Origin: Spirochaetales bacterium
GTDB lineage: Bacteria > Spirochaetota > Spirochaetia > DSM-27196 > Alkalispirochaetaceae
Length of the DNA: 39,214 bases
Assembly: GCA_028282545.1 (NCBI GenBank)
Contig: JANQHT010000149.1
Coordinates: 1 to 39,214, forward strand
Direction of reading: 5' to 3'
A model generated the notes under the pieces. That model worked only from the letters and a program-made list of their open reading frames with translations, searched no databases and was not told where the DNA came from. The translations under genes were made by a program, and so were the position numbers. The number at the start of each line of letters is the position of its first letter. Within the stretch, counting starts at the first letter, position 1. Below are positions 1 to 10,069 of the stretch, one piece after another.

Positions 1-19
1 ATACGGTATCAGATATATC

Positions 20-976
20 CTAACGCGGCTTCACCGCGCGTACACCGACGAAGACAACGGCGATCACGATCACGCCGAGCAGGATTTCCCTGAGGTAGGG
101 CGACACGTGGGAAAGGTCCATACCGTTGCCGAGCATCGTGATGATGAGAACGCCCACGGCCGTTTTTAGAACGCTCCCTTCGCCGGTAAAGAGCCTGTTC
201 CCCCCGAGGATCACCGCGGCGATCGTCTCGAGCGACATGTTGGCCCCGATTGTCGCCATCCCGGCGTTGACGCGGGATGCGAGCATGACGCCGGCGAATG
301 CCGCCAGTGACACGCTCATGAGGTGCGCCAGCAGGACGTACGGTTTCACCGCTATACCGGCGATGCGAGCCGAGCTCTCGTCCACGCCGATCGCGTAGAT
401 ACGACGCCCCCAGATCGTGTACGTCAGAAAGAGGTGCAGCACAAGCACCGCGAGAACCGTTACGACCACCGATGTCGGCAACCACCCGATCGAACCGTTT
501 CCGAGCCAATCGAATCCGTCGGGTAACCCGGTGATCGGTTGTCCGTCGGAGATTTCGAAGGCGATGCCCCGGGCGACGGCGAGCAGCCCGATCGTTCCGA
601 TAATCGGATTTACCCGAAGCCACCCGATGAGAACGCCCAGGAGGAGCCCGGACGCCATCCCGGTTGCAAGGCCCACCGCATACCCAACAGCGACGCCGAA
701 ACGCGCCGCGACGATCGAAGCGGCGACGGCGGCGAGCGCCGCCGACGATCCGACGGCAATGTTAAGTCCACCGGCGATGATCGCGAAGGTCTGCGCCGAC
801 GCCGCCAGCATCAGGACCGACGCGTGGCGGAGGATGTTCACTTGGTTGCCGATCGTTGCGAATCGCGGTGTGACGATACTCAACGCGAGCCATAAGGCGA
901 CCAGGAGGCTCGGCGACCCGATAATCGACCAGCGCAACCAGTCGGGGCGCTGCAAAGTATGAATTCTCTTCGTCAC
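20..976 (-). CDS. Simple-sugar ABC transporter permease (RbsC-like), second permease of operon
   Basis: Inner-membrane permease of the ribose/xylose/AI-2 class (BPD_transp_2 family), about 318 aa, almost wholly hydrophobic with roughly ten membrane segments. The family glycine-rich motif is visible (AAVILGGNRLFTGEGS), as is the N-terminal pattern in which long helices precede an AARFGVAVGYAVG-type segment. I place the start at the GTG at 974-976. It overlaps the TGA of the upstream permease (GTGA) and has a GGAGG about six bases before it; the frame stays open to 1000. It probably pairs with the 973-1968 permease as a heterodimer, as in LsrCD-type systems. The substrate cannot be read from the sequence. 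Confidence 0.9.
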   Translation of the reverse strand: MTKRIHTLQRPDWLRWSIIGSPSLLVALWLALSIVTPRFATIGNQVNILRHASVLMLAASAQTFAIIAGGLNIAVGSSAALAAVAASIVAARFGVAVGYAVGLATGMASGLLLGVLIGWLRVNPIIGTIGLLAVARGIAFEISDGQPITGLPDGFDWLGNGSIGWLPTSVVVTVLAVLVLHLFLTYTIWGRRIYAIGVDESSARIAGIAVKPYVLLAHLMSVSLAAFAGVMLASRVNAGMATIGANMSLETIAAVILGGNRLFTGEGSVLKTAVGVLIITMLGNGMDLSHVSPYLREILLGVIVIAVVFVGVRAVKPR

Positions 977-1967
977 GTCGTCCTCCGCGGTCGCGTCCAC
1001 CGCGGGGTTCGAATATCGAGCAACGGAACCAGTCCGATCTCCCGCACGTTGTTGACGACCACGGCGAGGAGGATGATCGCACCGCGGGTCATCATCTGCA
1101 GGTAGGTCGAGACGTTCAACAAGTTGAGTCCGTTGATAAGCGTCGTCACGATGAGCGCACCCACGGTGGCTTGGAGAAGGTTTCCCTTGCCGCCGCGAAG
1201 GCTGACACCGCCGATCGCGGCGGCTGCGATCGCTTCAAAGGGAAGTTCCGGCGCCAAGTTCGGCTGCGCCGAGTAGACGCGCGAACTCATGATGAGTGCG
1301 GCAGCCGCCACCAGAAATCCGGCGATGCCGTACGTGGCAATTCCCGTCGCAACGGTCTTTCGACCGGCAAGCCGGGCGACGCGCTCGTTGTACCCGAGCG
1401 CCACGATCGTGCGCCCGAACGCGGTTCGGGCCAGCAGTGTGCGAAGCAGGAGAAACGCAACGACTGCGATGACGACCGGTATGGGGACCGGACCGATGTA
1501 CCCGCTTCCAACCTGGTCGAATCCCTTGACGCCGATCAGTTCGATCGGGGCGCTCCGGGTGAGCAGGTTTGCGAACCCGGTCAGGGAGGTGAGCATGCCG
1601 AAGGTAATGATGAACGCCGGCAGCCGGAACAAAAACACGAGGGTGCCGGTAGCGACCCCGATCGCGACACCGGTTGCGAGGGCGATTGCAAAGGACGGTG
1701 CGATGCCGAACCGTTTCAAACTCATTCCGGCAATCACGCTGACAAACCCCGCGAGCGATCCCATGGAGAGATCGATCTTCCCGCTCAGGAGGACAAACGC
1801 CTGTCCGTACGTTGCCAAGACGGTGATCGCGGCGATACGGAAGATGTTTCTCACGTTGATCGGGTTCAAAAACCGCGGTTCGAAGAGCGCAAAGGCTGTA
1901 ACGAGAACGACGAGTATCGCGAGGCCGGCCCCGGCACTTCTCAATTCAGTGCCGCGCATGCGGTCCA

Positions 1968-1968
<1 letters not shown>
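973..1968 (-). CDS. Simple-sugar ABC transporter permease (RbsC-like), first permease of operon
   Basis: A 331-aa polytopic permease of the same BPD_transp_2 family as its downstream neighbour, but clearly a separate paralogue. Visible family features are the early segment with a glutamine before a long helix (ATYGQAFVLLSGKIDLSMGS, where the IDLS signature is typical of RbsC) and the loop AAAAIGGVSLRGGKGN near the C-terminus. The ATG at 1966-1968 overlaps the stop codon of the ATPase gene (ATGA), so translation is probably coupled. Two different permeases behind one ATPase suggest a heterodimeric channel. Confidence 0.93.
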
Positions 1969-3466
<1,498 letters not shown>

Positions 3467-3470
<4 letters not shown>

Positions 3471-4639
3471 GGGATAATCGCGGAACACTGAATCTCTATA
3501 TCGTGATTCGGTTCCCACCCCTTTTCGTAGTCCTCGTTCAGCCGGTTAATCTCGACGGCTGTTCGTACCGGGTAGGCGCGCTCGGCGAAGTACTCGCTGA
3601 ACACCTCGTCAACGACTGGGAGGTCCGCCATGTTTCGCAGGTACACGCGCGTCTCGAAGGCGTGGTCCAAGCTCGTCCCGCCGGCGACGAGAATCGCCTC
3701 GAGGTTTTTCATGCACCGCACAGCCCTTTCACGAAAGGAACCGCGCAGCAGGCGCGCCGTAGCCGGGTCGATCGGACGTACCCCGGAGCAGTACACCCGG
3801 TTTCCGATTCGAATTCCCTGCGTAAACGGACCCGTCGGCTTTTGCCCCTTGCTGGTGCTGATGTATTCACGATCAGAGCCTAAGTGCGCTTCGCACTCGA
3901 TCGCAATTCGCTGTTCCCCCGGGAGGCGCGCTACCTCGGTAATGACGCGCAAGGGGTACTTCGCGAAGTGATCGGAGAACGCGCGGTTGACCAGGTAGCG
4001 ATCCTTCATGTTCGTGACGTACACCCGGGTCGTGAACACATCCGCCATCGTGGCGTCGGCCATGCCGAGTAGGTGGGACATCGATTTCAGGACACCCTTC
4101 GCTTCGGCGAGAAAATCGTCCGGTGTGTAGTTCAGGGATGTCGCGTCGGGTGAAACGGCAGAACAGTAGATGTGGGGACCGGTGCGTACCGCAACCGCCG
4201 GCGTCCCGTTCGTCTCCAGTTCGTATCGTTGCTGAGGACCGGTTTCGGCGACGCAGTCCAATTCGACATCGTGATCGCCCTCGAGCCGATTGACCTCGAT
4301 GAGTGTAATAGCCGGAAGCTCCGACGGACCAAAGTGCCGGCGTAAGGCGTCAAAGAGTTCGTCGCTGTCTCGAAGGTTGCGGAGGTACGCCTTGAGGGAG
4401 CAAACTACGGGCGCGCCGGTCCCCACTCCTTCGAGCGCTGATCGCACCGACGGGGTGCCCAGGAACCCATCGACGTTGTGCAGGCATTGCAGCGTGCGTT
4501 CCGTCACCGTACTGCCGACCAGTTGACCCGTCTCGTAGTCCAGCGCGCGAACGCCGGAACACATGACGCTGGTATCGAGAACAACCGCCGCGGGATACGC
4601 TCGGCTCCATTGTGTCGGGTAGTAACAAAAGCGGGCCAC
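3467..4639 (-). CDS. Three tandem RidA (YjgF/YER057c/UK114) domains in one chain
   Basis: About 390 aa made of three consecutive RidA-like units of about 130 aa. Each ends in a similar block: IEVNRLEGDHDVELDCVA (unit 1), ITEVARLPGEQRIAIECEA (unit 2), VEINRL...IEIQCSA (unit 3). RidA proteins deaminate reactive enamine/imine intermediates and normally act as homotrimers of one-domain subunits. The arginine that binds substrate carboxylate in RidA is kept in units 2 (YPLR) and 3 (YPVR), but unit 1 has isoleucine there (LPAI). The GTG at 4637-4639 lies about ten bases from a GAGGAG; a GTG at 4646-4648 is also possible but sits almost on that site. It lies inside a sugar-type ABC operon, so it probably handles the imported compound or a product of it. 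The function is inferred. Confidence 0.85.
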
Positions 4640-4669
4640 GGGAATCACACTCCTCGAGTCGGGAAATAG

Positions 4670-4701
4670 GCGCGTCGCGAATCGACGCGGACGGCATCCG
4701 C
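4670..4701 (-). other. Intercistronic RNA hairpin after the binding-protein gene
   Basis: Between the binding protein and the RidA gene, two overlapping short inverted repeats can form on the minus-strand RNA: a GCGTCG/CGACGC stem (4672-4688) and a GCGGA/TCCGC stem (4687-4701). They share two bases, so they would exclude each other. No U-run follows. Such hairpins often stabilise the upstream binding-protein message. Modest support only. Confidence 0.35.
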
Positions 4702-4724
4702 GATCTGTAGATCAGTCGGCTTCC

Positions 4725-5729
4725 TCAGGGCTCGAATCCGTCCGGGTGACGCACCGTTGAGTAGTCGAATGTATTTAGGTTGTCGGCGGTGAGGAGAAGC
4801 GCCGGCGTCACGATCCTGCTTTCCGGCGTTCCTCCGGTGAGAGTGATGTATGCCGCTTCGACAGCCTTTTGTCCTTGCATGACCGTCTGCTGCACCGCTT
4901 CGCACACGATGTAGCCCTCTTTCATGTACTCGATGCCGATATCGGTCGGGTTGGAAGAACTGACCTTCACCTGGCCGGCGACCCCGGCGGAGACCATCGC
5001 ACCAATCGCGCCGGCGGCAAGATCGTCGTTTGCCGTGTACAGGCCGGCAAGGTCCGGGAAGCGCTGAATCCACGTTTCCATCAGTTCCGTCGCTTTCGGC
5101 CGGCTGATGTCGGTCCACTGTTCCGCCACGATTTCGACATCGGGGTACATCTCGGCCATCGTGTCCCGGAATCCCTGGGCGCGGTCCATTGACCAGTTGT
5201 TTCCCGCGGGCCCCGACATCATGGCGACTTCGCCACTCCCGCCGATCGCCTCACCGAGACACCGCGCCTGGAGCTCTCCCATCCCGTAGTCGTCGGCGAA
5301 GACCTTCGTCGTGACGCGGTCGCTTCTCGGCTGGCTCCCGACCCCAAACACCGGGATGCCGGCGTCAATTGCCCGTTCGACCGCCGGGACCATACCCTCC
5401 CCGGAGGTTGCACCGATGATGATTGCGTCTACGCCCCGTTGAATGAGGTTCTCGACCTGGTTCGTTTGCGCGTCCACGTTCCCAAATCCGCCGGCGTTGA
5501 GATCGATAACCTCCATCCCATATTTTTCCGCCTCGGTTGTCACTCCGTACAGCATGGGAATCCAATATGAATGCGACAGCGTCGGCATCGCGAAACCGAT
5601 GACAAATGATGCTTCTTCCTCTATGCCGGAGCCTTCCGCTTCCGGCTCCCCGGACGCGAAGGCCGTCACCGGGACAAACGATAGCCCAAGAATCAGGGAC
5701 AGGCCGGCGAGTGCGTTCTTCTGTATCAT
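4725..5729 (-). CDS. Periplasmic sugar-binding protein of ABC transporter (Peripla_BP_4 type)
   Basis: A 334-aa protein with an N-terminal signal segment (hydrophobic core LAGLSLILGLSFVPVTAFA) and a mature start SGEPEAEG without a lipobox cysteine. The body matches the RbsB/TorT-like fold: FVIGFAMPTLSHSYWIPML at the start, DAIIIGATSGEGMVPAVERA in the first lobe, GLYTANDDLAAGAIGAM in the second. It is the first gene of the operon, preceded by a strong AGGAGGAAAC before the ATG at 5727-5729, with a promoter and LacI-type operator upstream. Substrate unknown. The operon partner with RidA domains hints at a nitrogenous or amino-containing ligand rather than a plain sugar. Confidence 0.93.
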   Translation of the reverse strand: MIQKNALAGLSLILGLSFVPVTAFASGEPEAEGSGIEEEASFVIGFAMPTLSHSYWIPMLYGVTTEAEKYGMEVIDLNAGGFGNVDAQTNQVENLIQRGVDAIIIGATSGEGMVPAVERAIDAGIPVFGVGSQPRSDRVTTKVFADDYGMGELQARCLGEAIGGSGEVAMMSGPAGNNWSMDRAQGFRDTMAEMYPDVEIVAEQWTDISRPKATELMETWIQRFPDLAGLYTANDDLAAGAIGAMVSAGVAGQVKVSSSNPTDIGIEYMKEGYIVCEAVQQTVMQGQKAVEAAYITLTGGTPESRIVTPALLLTADNLNTFDYSTVRHPDGFEP

Positions 5730-5783
5730 GTTTCCTCCTACTGAGGGCCTCGGTGCAGAGCACCGTGCCTCATTGTCGATAAA

Positions 5784-5797
5784 GGTAACCGTTTACC
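5784..5797 (-). promoter_or_regulatory. LacI-family-like operator
   Basis: Near-perfect palindrome GGTAACCGTTTACC (minus strand GGTAAACGGTTACC) with the central CG step typical of LacI/GalR operators. It begins directly after the -10 box of the promoter at 5798-5826, so a bound repressor would block initiation. No LacI-family gene lies in the window. Confidence 0.6.
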
Positions 5798-5826
5798 ATT
5801 CTACGTCCGAATTGTTGAGATGTCCA
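5798..5826 (-). promoter_or_regulatory. Sigma70-type promoter of the ABC/RidA operon
   Basis: Read on the minus strand: TGGACA (5826-5821), a 17-base spacer, TAGAAT (5803-5798). Five of six bases match each consensus hexamer. It lies about 70 bases before the binding-protein start. Confidence 0.6.
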
Positions 5827-6063
5827 GTAATTTATACCGTACCACCGGTCTCCTATCGTCGGCACCCGGTTGGGTCTTCCTTCCGGCCGTGATAGATACC
5901 CGTTTCCGCGAAATAACAACCGAAGTCACCGGATTCACAACCAACCTCTCCGGTGAAACCGGCGCGGTTCAGGTCTTCGTACTCGTTTTTGTACGGGGTT
6001 CCGCCGTATTACCAGCTCACTTGCACCTCAAGAATGCCCTTCCTTCTCTTCGGGAGGTTTCCC

Positions 6064-6069
6064 TATAAT
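6064..6069 (+). promoter_or_regulatory. Candidate -10 box of the zinc-ribbon/cupin/cofDC operon
   Basis: Perfect TATAAT about 110 bases before the zinc-ribbon ORF, with no good -35 hexamer 17 bases upstream. A CTTGCAC motif, also seen before other genes in this window, lies at 6020-6026. The rest of the interval 5830-6181 holds no convincing gene; the open frames there lack start signals and family resemblance. Confidence 0.4.
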
Positions 6070-6181
6070 GGTTCCGCGAGCGCCAAACATAGCTCAGACC
6101 CGTGGTCTAGGAGGGAGCAATACGCGTTATGCACGACGGATGTAGTGGAAACTTTGAGAATGGACAGGAAGTCGTGGATAC

Positions 6182-6370
6182 GTGCGAATGATGGGTTTCG
6201 CCGGGATGCCGCTTCCGATTCCGTTACCGGTATCCTGCCACAATTGTACCGAAGGGTTCGTTCTGGCGACCTTCGAGTACCGCTGTCCGTCGTGCGGGTG
6301 TGTTCACGCCGTTACTCCCTGTCACGCCTTTGACCCGGATAACGTTGTCTCTGTCGGCGTCGACTACTGA
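6182..6370 (+). CDS. Small zinc-ribbon protein
   Basis: A 62-aa ORF starting with GTG (ATG codons at 6188 and 6191 are alternatives). It has an AGGA 12 bases before the GTG. The sequence contains two CxxC knuckles, CHNC and CPSC, 17 residues apart and followed by GCVHAVTPCHAF, which together look like a zinc ribbon. It lies 40 bases before the cupin gene and on the same strand as cofD/cofC, so it is probably the first gene of that operon. I do not recognise a named family. Function unknown; it could bind nucleic acid, or be a metal-binding partner of the cupin or of the F420 enzymes. Confidence 0.6.
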   Translation: MRMMGFAGMPLPIPLPVSCHNCTEGFVLATFEYRCPSCGCVHAVTPCHAFDPDNVVSVGVDY

Positions 6371-6410
6371 CCGCCTCCCGCTACTGGAAAGAAACCTGGA
6401 CGGAGGACAG

Positions 6411-6758
6411 ATGATACTTCACCGAATCGAATCGGCACAGGTCGTGTATGAAGAGGATGGCTGCACCGGAGCGCGGATCAACGAAGCGGCGGGAACCGAG
6501 TACATGATGCTTACCCTTCCACCGGGCAAGGCGATTGCACCGCATCCGATGCCGATTCTCGTTACGTTTTTTGTCGTAGAAGGCGAGGGGGTGTGCACCA
6601 TAGACGAAGAACGTGTCGAAGCCGGGACCGGCGACATGGTTGAGTGCCCAATTGGAACGTCGCGGGGTTGGAGCAACGAAGGTACCGCCCCACTGCGCGT
6701 TCTGGCGATCAAGCATCTCGACACCGCGTCACCGAAGGCCGCCAATCTTAGTCCATAA
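6411..6758 (+). CDS. Small cupin-domain protein
   Basis: A 115-aa single cupin (conserved beta-barrel). The first motif region reads PPGKAIAPHPMPILVTFFVVEGEGVCTIDEE and the second GTGDMVECPIGTSRGWSNEGTAPLRVLAIKH. The metal-binding histidines of typical cupins are only partly kept: one His near PHPMP, with Glu at VVEGEG. The ATG at 6411 follows an AGGA. The stop lies three bases before the cofD start, so it is surely co-transcribed with F420 biosynthesis genes. It is not a known F420 enzyme. It could be a sensor, an isomerase or a small-molecule-binding accessory; this is not resolved. Confidence 0.85.
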   Translation: MILHRIESAQVVYEEDGCTGARINEAAGTEYMMLTLPPGKAIAPHPMPILVTFFVVEGEGVCTIDEERVEAGTGDMVECPIGTSRGWSNEGTAPLRVLAIKHLDTASPKAANLSP

Positions 6759-6761
6759 TCG

Positions 6762-7703
6762 ATGATTGTTGTACTTGCCGGCGGCGTAGGTGCCGCTCGT
6801 TTTATTGAGGGATTGGTCCAGGTTGTGCCGCCCCGGACGATCACCGCCGTCGTGAACACCGGTGACGATATAACCCTGCACGGCCTGCACGTGTCGCCCG
6901 ACCTCGATATAGTCACGTGTACACTTGCCAACCTGATCGACCGTGAGCAGGGGTGGGGGATCGTCGGCGACACCGCCGAGTGCATGTCCTGGCTGGTCAA
7001 GCTCGGCGCGCCCGGCTGGTTCAAGCTGGGCGACCGCGACTTGGCGCTCCACATTCGCCGCACGGCGATGCTGAACGAAGGCTTTACCCTGAGCGAGGTC
7101 GCCGATAGCTTCCGTCGCTCGCTTGGTGTGGCGGTACATATTCTGCCGATGAGCGACGATCCGGTACCGACATGTGTCCTCACTGATGCCGGTGAGGTGC
7201 ACTTCGAGGAGTACTTTGTCAAGAACCGCGCCCGGAACGAGGTGCGCGGCGTGCGTTACGCGGGGGCCGAACAGGCAAAACCCGCGCCCGGCGTGCTGGA
7301 TCTGATCGCCCAGGCAGAGACGATCGTGATCGCGCCGAGCAACCCGGTCGTCAGTATCGGCCCGATCCTCTCCCTCCCCGGTGTGCGTGACGCTATTACG
7401 GCGAGCCACGCCCCGGTGGTCACGATGAGCCCGATCGTGGGCGGCGCACCGGTCAAGGGACCGGCCGCGCCGCTGATGCGCGCGGTAGGACTCGATGTCT
7501 CGGCGGTCGGCGCGGCCCAGGCGTACGCGGGGCTGCTCAACGGGATCGTGATCGACACCGTCGATGCCGGGTTGGCCCCACGCATCGAGGCGCTCGGAGT
7601 ACAGGTGGCGATCACGGACACGATCATGCGCGGCCCGGCCGAAAAGGCCAATCTGGCCCGCGTCGCGCTCGAACTTGCCGGCAGGGTGACATCAAGCGAA
7701 TGA
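6762..7703 (+). CDS. cofD: 2-phospho-L-lactate (or phosphoenolpyruvate) transferase, F420 biosynthesis
   Basis: CofD/FbiA transfers the phospholactyl (or phosphoenolpyruvyl) group from its GDP-activated donor to FO, giving F420-0 or dehydro-F420-0. The 313-aa length is normal. Recognisable family blocks are the N-terminal glycine motif LAGGVGAARF (residues 5-14), NTGDDITLHGLHVSPDLDIVT, GDTAECMSWL, FKLGDRDLALHIRR, and IAPSNPVVSIGPIL with the following SPIVGGAPVKGPA. The stop overlaps the cofC start (ATGATG). G+C is higher than in most of the window. Family identity is secure. Lactyl versus pyruvyl donor cannot be told from sequence alone. Confidence 0.96.
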   Translation: MIVVLAGGVGAARFIEGLVQVVPPRTITAVVNTGDDITLHGLHVSPDLDIVTCTLANLIDREQGWGIVGDTAECMSWLVKLGAPGWFKLGDRDLALHIRRTAMLNEGFTLSEVADSFRRSLGVAVHILPMSDDPVPTCVLTDAGEVHFEEYFVKNRARNEVRGVRYAGAEQAKPAPGVLDLIAQAETIVIAPSNPVVSIGPILSLPGVRDAITASHAPVVTMSPIVGGAPVKGPAAPLMRAVGLDVSAVGAAQAYAGLLNGIVIDTVDAGLAPRIEALGVQVAITDTIMRGPAEKANLARVALELAGRVTSSE

Positions 7704-8350
7704 TGCCGATCCACGCCGTCGTGCCGGTCAAAGGGCTTGAGGGGGCCAAGAGCCGGCTATCCGACGCGCTCAACCCCGACGAGCGGCGCGCCCTGGTCAT
7801 CGAGATGCTCGGCCGCGTGCTGGCTGCTCTGCGCGGTTGTTCCGGATCGATCCTGGCCGAGGTCTGGGTGATCAGCGCCGACTCAACGGTGCGGGCCATG
7901 GCTGAGCGCCGTGGGGCACGCACACTCGTCGACGCGGCCGTCGAATTAAACGCCTCGCTGGAACAGGCGCGCACCGCCATAATCGCTGCCGGGGCGGCGG
8001 CGATGCTGATAGTGCCGGCGGATGTGCCGCTCATTACCGTCGAGGATGTGACCGCCCTGGCCCGGATACTCAGCGCCGGGGCCGATGTCGTCCTGGCCAC
8101 CGATCGTTCCGGGAACGGCACCAACGCCCTTGGTCTGCGCTTGCCGAGCAACGTGAAGTTCCGGTTCGGCACACGTAGCGCCCGCCTGCACCTGGACGAG
8201 GCCGCTACCAACGGCCTGCTCGCCCAGATCTACCGGTCGCCGACTCTGGCCCTCGATATCGACGATCCGGAGAGCCTACTCTTCTACCGTTCGGAGAGGA
8301 GCCGCCTCACATCGCGTGTGAATGCCGCTCCCGAGTCTCGGTATCGATAG
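7700..8350 (+). CDS. cofC: 2-phospho-L-lactate guanylyltransferase (CofC/FbiD)
   Basis: Makes the GDP-activated phospholactate or phosphoenolpyruvate used by CofD. It is 216 aa, normal for the family, with the nucleotidyltransferase start AVVPVKGLEGAKSRLSDALNPDERRAL, the acceptor-binding block LIVPADVPLITVEDV, and the family end block DRSGNGTNALGLR...FRFGTRSARLHLDEA. The start overlaps the cofD stop by four bases, indicating translational coupling. The gene is very G+C-rich (about 68% in the line 7801-7860) compared with about 43% in the line 33001-33060, a hint of separate origin. Confidence 0.96.
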   Translation: MMPIHAVVPVKGLEGAKSRLSDALNPDERRALVIEMLGRVLAALRGCSGSILAEVWVISADSTVRAMAERRGARTLVDAAVELNASLEQARTAIIAAGAAAMLIVPADVPLITVEDVTALARILSAGADVVLATDRSGNGTNALGLRLPSNVKFRFGTRSARLHLDEAATNGLLAQIYRSPTLALDIDDPESLLFYRSERSRLTSRVNAAPESRYR

Positions 8351-8401
8351 CTCAAGAGTGTTGGCGACCACGCCCAGCAGTGCGCGGTGAGATGTCAAAC
8401 G

Positions 8402-9073
8402 TCACAAATGGTCGGGTGCCCAGATCTTGATCCCGGCGTGCGTGAACGGCACCGCCTTGGATATGTTGATCCGGATCAGGATCGAGGTTATCGCCTCTAT
8501 GCAACGTGCCGATTGCGCACCGCCGGCGTTGTAGGCGGTGACCCCCAGTTTTTCCACGAGCGCCATCACTTTCTTGCGTGGTTCAAGCGCGTTTCCGCAT
8601 ACCAACACATCGCAGTTGATGGCGGCATTGAGGTCGTTGAGGGTATGGGCTGAAACGTTGTGCAATGCGCCGATCACCGGGACGTCCGGTCCGAGAATGG
8701 CTTGGGCGGCTTCCGTGGCCGACCCTTCCGGTGGCATCTCCACCTTTTTGGGATCGTTCTCGGAAAGCGGAACGACGATATCGACCAAGATTTTCCCCGC
8801 CATGTGGTCCTTGATTCCGTTGAGCGTCGCGTTGTGCCCCGGCCACGGTACGGCGAGAATAACCACCTCATCGGAAGCGCGAACGGCGTCGGCGTTGCTC
8901 AATCCGGCGATCGTCGCGCTGCCTTCCGGAACCTCTTCGGACAGTTCCTTCGCGATCGCCTGCGCCCTGGGTTCGCTTCGCGAACCAACAACGACCGACA
9001 CGCCCGCGCGGGCGAAACGTTTTGCCAATCCCTTCCCTTGCGGGCCCGTCCCGCCTAGTACGGCAATTTTCAT
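8402..9073 (-). CDS. npdG: NADPH-dependent F420 reductase (F420H2:NADP oxidoreductase)
   Basis: Moves hydride between NADPH and F420. It is 223 aa with an N-terminal Rossmann motif ([21 protein letters not shown]) followed by the NADP-selective [17 protein letters not shown]. Further family blocks are [29 protein letters not shown] and [15 protein letters not shown], with [19 protein letters not shown] near the end. The frame is open to 9139, but the real start is the ATG at 9071-9073, which overlaps the cofE stop (ATGA) and begins exactly at the Rossmann strand. Direction in vivo is probably F420 reduction, feeding the LLM-type enzyme nearby (inference). Confidence 0.94.
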   Translation of the reverse strand: MKIAVLGGTGPQGKGLAKRFARAGVSVVVGSRSEPRAQAIAKELSEEVPEGSATIAGLSNADAVRASDEVVILAVPWPGHNATLNGIKDHMAGKILVDIVVPLSENDPKKVEMPPEGSATEAAQAILGPDVPVIGALHNVSAHTLNDLNAAINCDVLVCGNALEPRKKVMALVEKLGVTAYNAGGAQSARCIEAITSILIRINISKAVPFTHAGIKIWAPDHL

Positions 9074-9867
9074 CGAAACACATCCTCCTGACTGTTGCGC
9101 AAGAGGTCTTGCGCACTTGTATTGGCATCGGGGGTCCAATCAAGGCCCCGGATACGTACGAGTGGTGTCTTTGCGGCCTTTTCGATCACGAGGCCCGAGG
9201 CGGCCGCGATCTCGTCGCCAAGCGCAGGCTCGGTCACGAGAAGAGGACGGCCCCAGGCGTCGATACTCCCCACGGCCGAGGTTCTCGCCGGGACGCGATA
9301 GAGGCCGATCGCCACATTCACCTGACCAAGGCGCCACGGTCTTCCGAAGGTGTCGGTCAACACAACGCCGATCTCGACGCCGAAACGCTCCTCCAGGGCT
9401 CGCCCGAGACGCACCGTGCTCGCATCGGGATCATCGGGAAGAGTGATCACCGTGTTGACCCCGTCAACGTTCGATTCGTCCACAGCGGCATTCGCCGAGA
9501 TAAAACCAAGGCGGTGTTCGCAGATCATTGTACCTTCGTTTTGGCGCTCTCGTTTGAACGTCCGTAGGACCTGCTTGGATTGACGCAGAATTACCTCGAC
9601 CTTTGCCGGGTTCTTGTTCAATTCGCGGCCAATCGCCAGGGCCCGTTCCGACGGTTCTACCGTGTCGAGATGAACGATGTTTCCCTCTGCTTTTGAGACG
9701 ACTTTGTGGGCCACGGTGAGAATATCGCCGTCGATCAGGCCACCGTGCATGCCGAGGCACTCCGCCAGGATTTTGTATAAGTCGTCGCCGGGTCGGATAT
9801 CAGGTACACCCGGTATCGCCGTGATTTGAACTGTCTGAGTCGATACTGAAGCGCCGGTGTTCTGCAT
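9070..9867 (-). CDS. cofE: Coenzyme F420-0:L-glutamate ligase
   Basis: Adds the glutamate tail to F420-0 using GTP. At 265 aa it matches the stand-alone CofE/N-terminal FbiB domain; no C-terminal nitroreductase-like FbiB domain is present. Family blocks visible: [86 protein letters not shown] and [25 protein letters not shown]. The ATG at 9865-9867 is preceded by AAGGGG. It forms an overlapping pair with npdG. If dehydro-F420 is the product of CofD, the missing FbiB reductase domain would have to be supplied elsewhere. Confidence 0.95.
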   Translation of the reverse strand: MQNTGASVSTQTVQITAIPGVPDIRPGDDLYKILAECLGMHGGLIDGDILTVAHKVVSKAEGNIVHLDTVEPSERALAIGRELNKNPAKVEVILRQSKQVLRTFKRERQNEGTMICEHRLGFISANAAVDESNVDGVNTVITLPDDPDASTVRLGRALEERFGVEIGVVLTDTFGRPWRLGQVNVAIGLYRVPARTSAVGSIDAWGRPLLVTEPALGDEIAAASGLVIEKAAKTPLVRIRGLDWTPDANTSAQDLLRNSQEDVFR

Positions 9868-9898
9868 ATCACCCCTTCGAGACTACCTCGATCTCGGT

Positions 9899-9927
9899 GT
9901 AGTAGAAAAAGCGATCTCGCCGTGCAA
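9899..9927 (-). promoter_or_regulatory. Candidate promoter of cofE-npdG with shared CTTGCAC element
   Basis: On the minus strand TTGCAC (9927-9922), a 17-base spacer, TACTAC (9904-9899). The -35-like hexamer is not consensus, but the same CTTGCAC with 17-base spacing recurs before the LLM gene and the dihydropyrimidinase gene. Confidence 0.45.
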
Positions 9928-10069
9928 GAAGGCAGAGTGGAGAAACAAACCGTGCCGACCAGGCGTGTGCCGCGCCGTCGCCACGGCCCGCGAGCTTGTG
10001 GTGCTCGCAAACCGGTGCGACGACGAAGGGCGTTTCTCGGGACGCCCGGCAGCGGACACGCGTTCCCGA

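Noticed and set aside
1..19. Eleven-base match between the left window edge (ATACGGTATCA) and 21920-21930 (TGATACCGTAT) as a pair of element ends
   Set aside because: Too short, partly self-symmetric, and no mobile genes frame the interval; probably chance.
5820..6333. Plus-strand ORFs in the interval before the zinc-ribbon gene
   Set aside because: No ribosome-binding sites, atypical composition, and they overlap the promoter region of the divergent operon.
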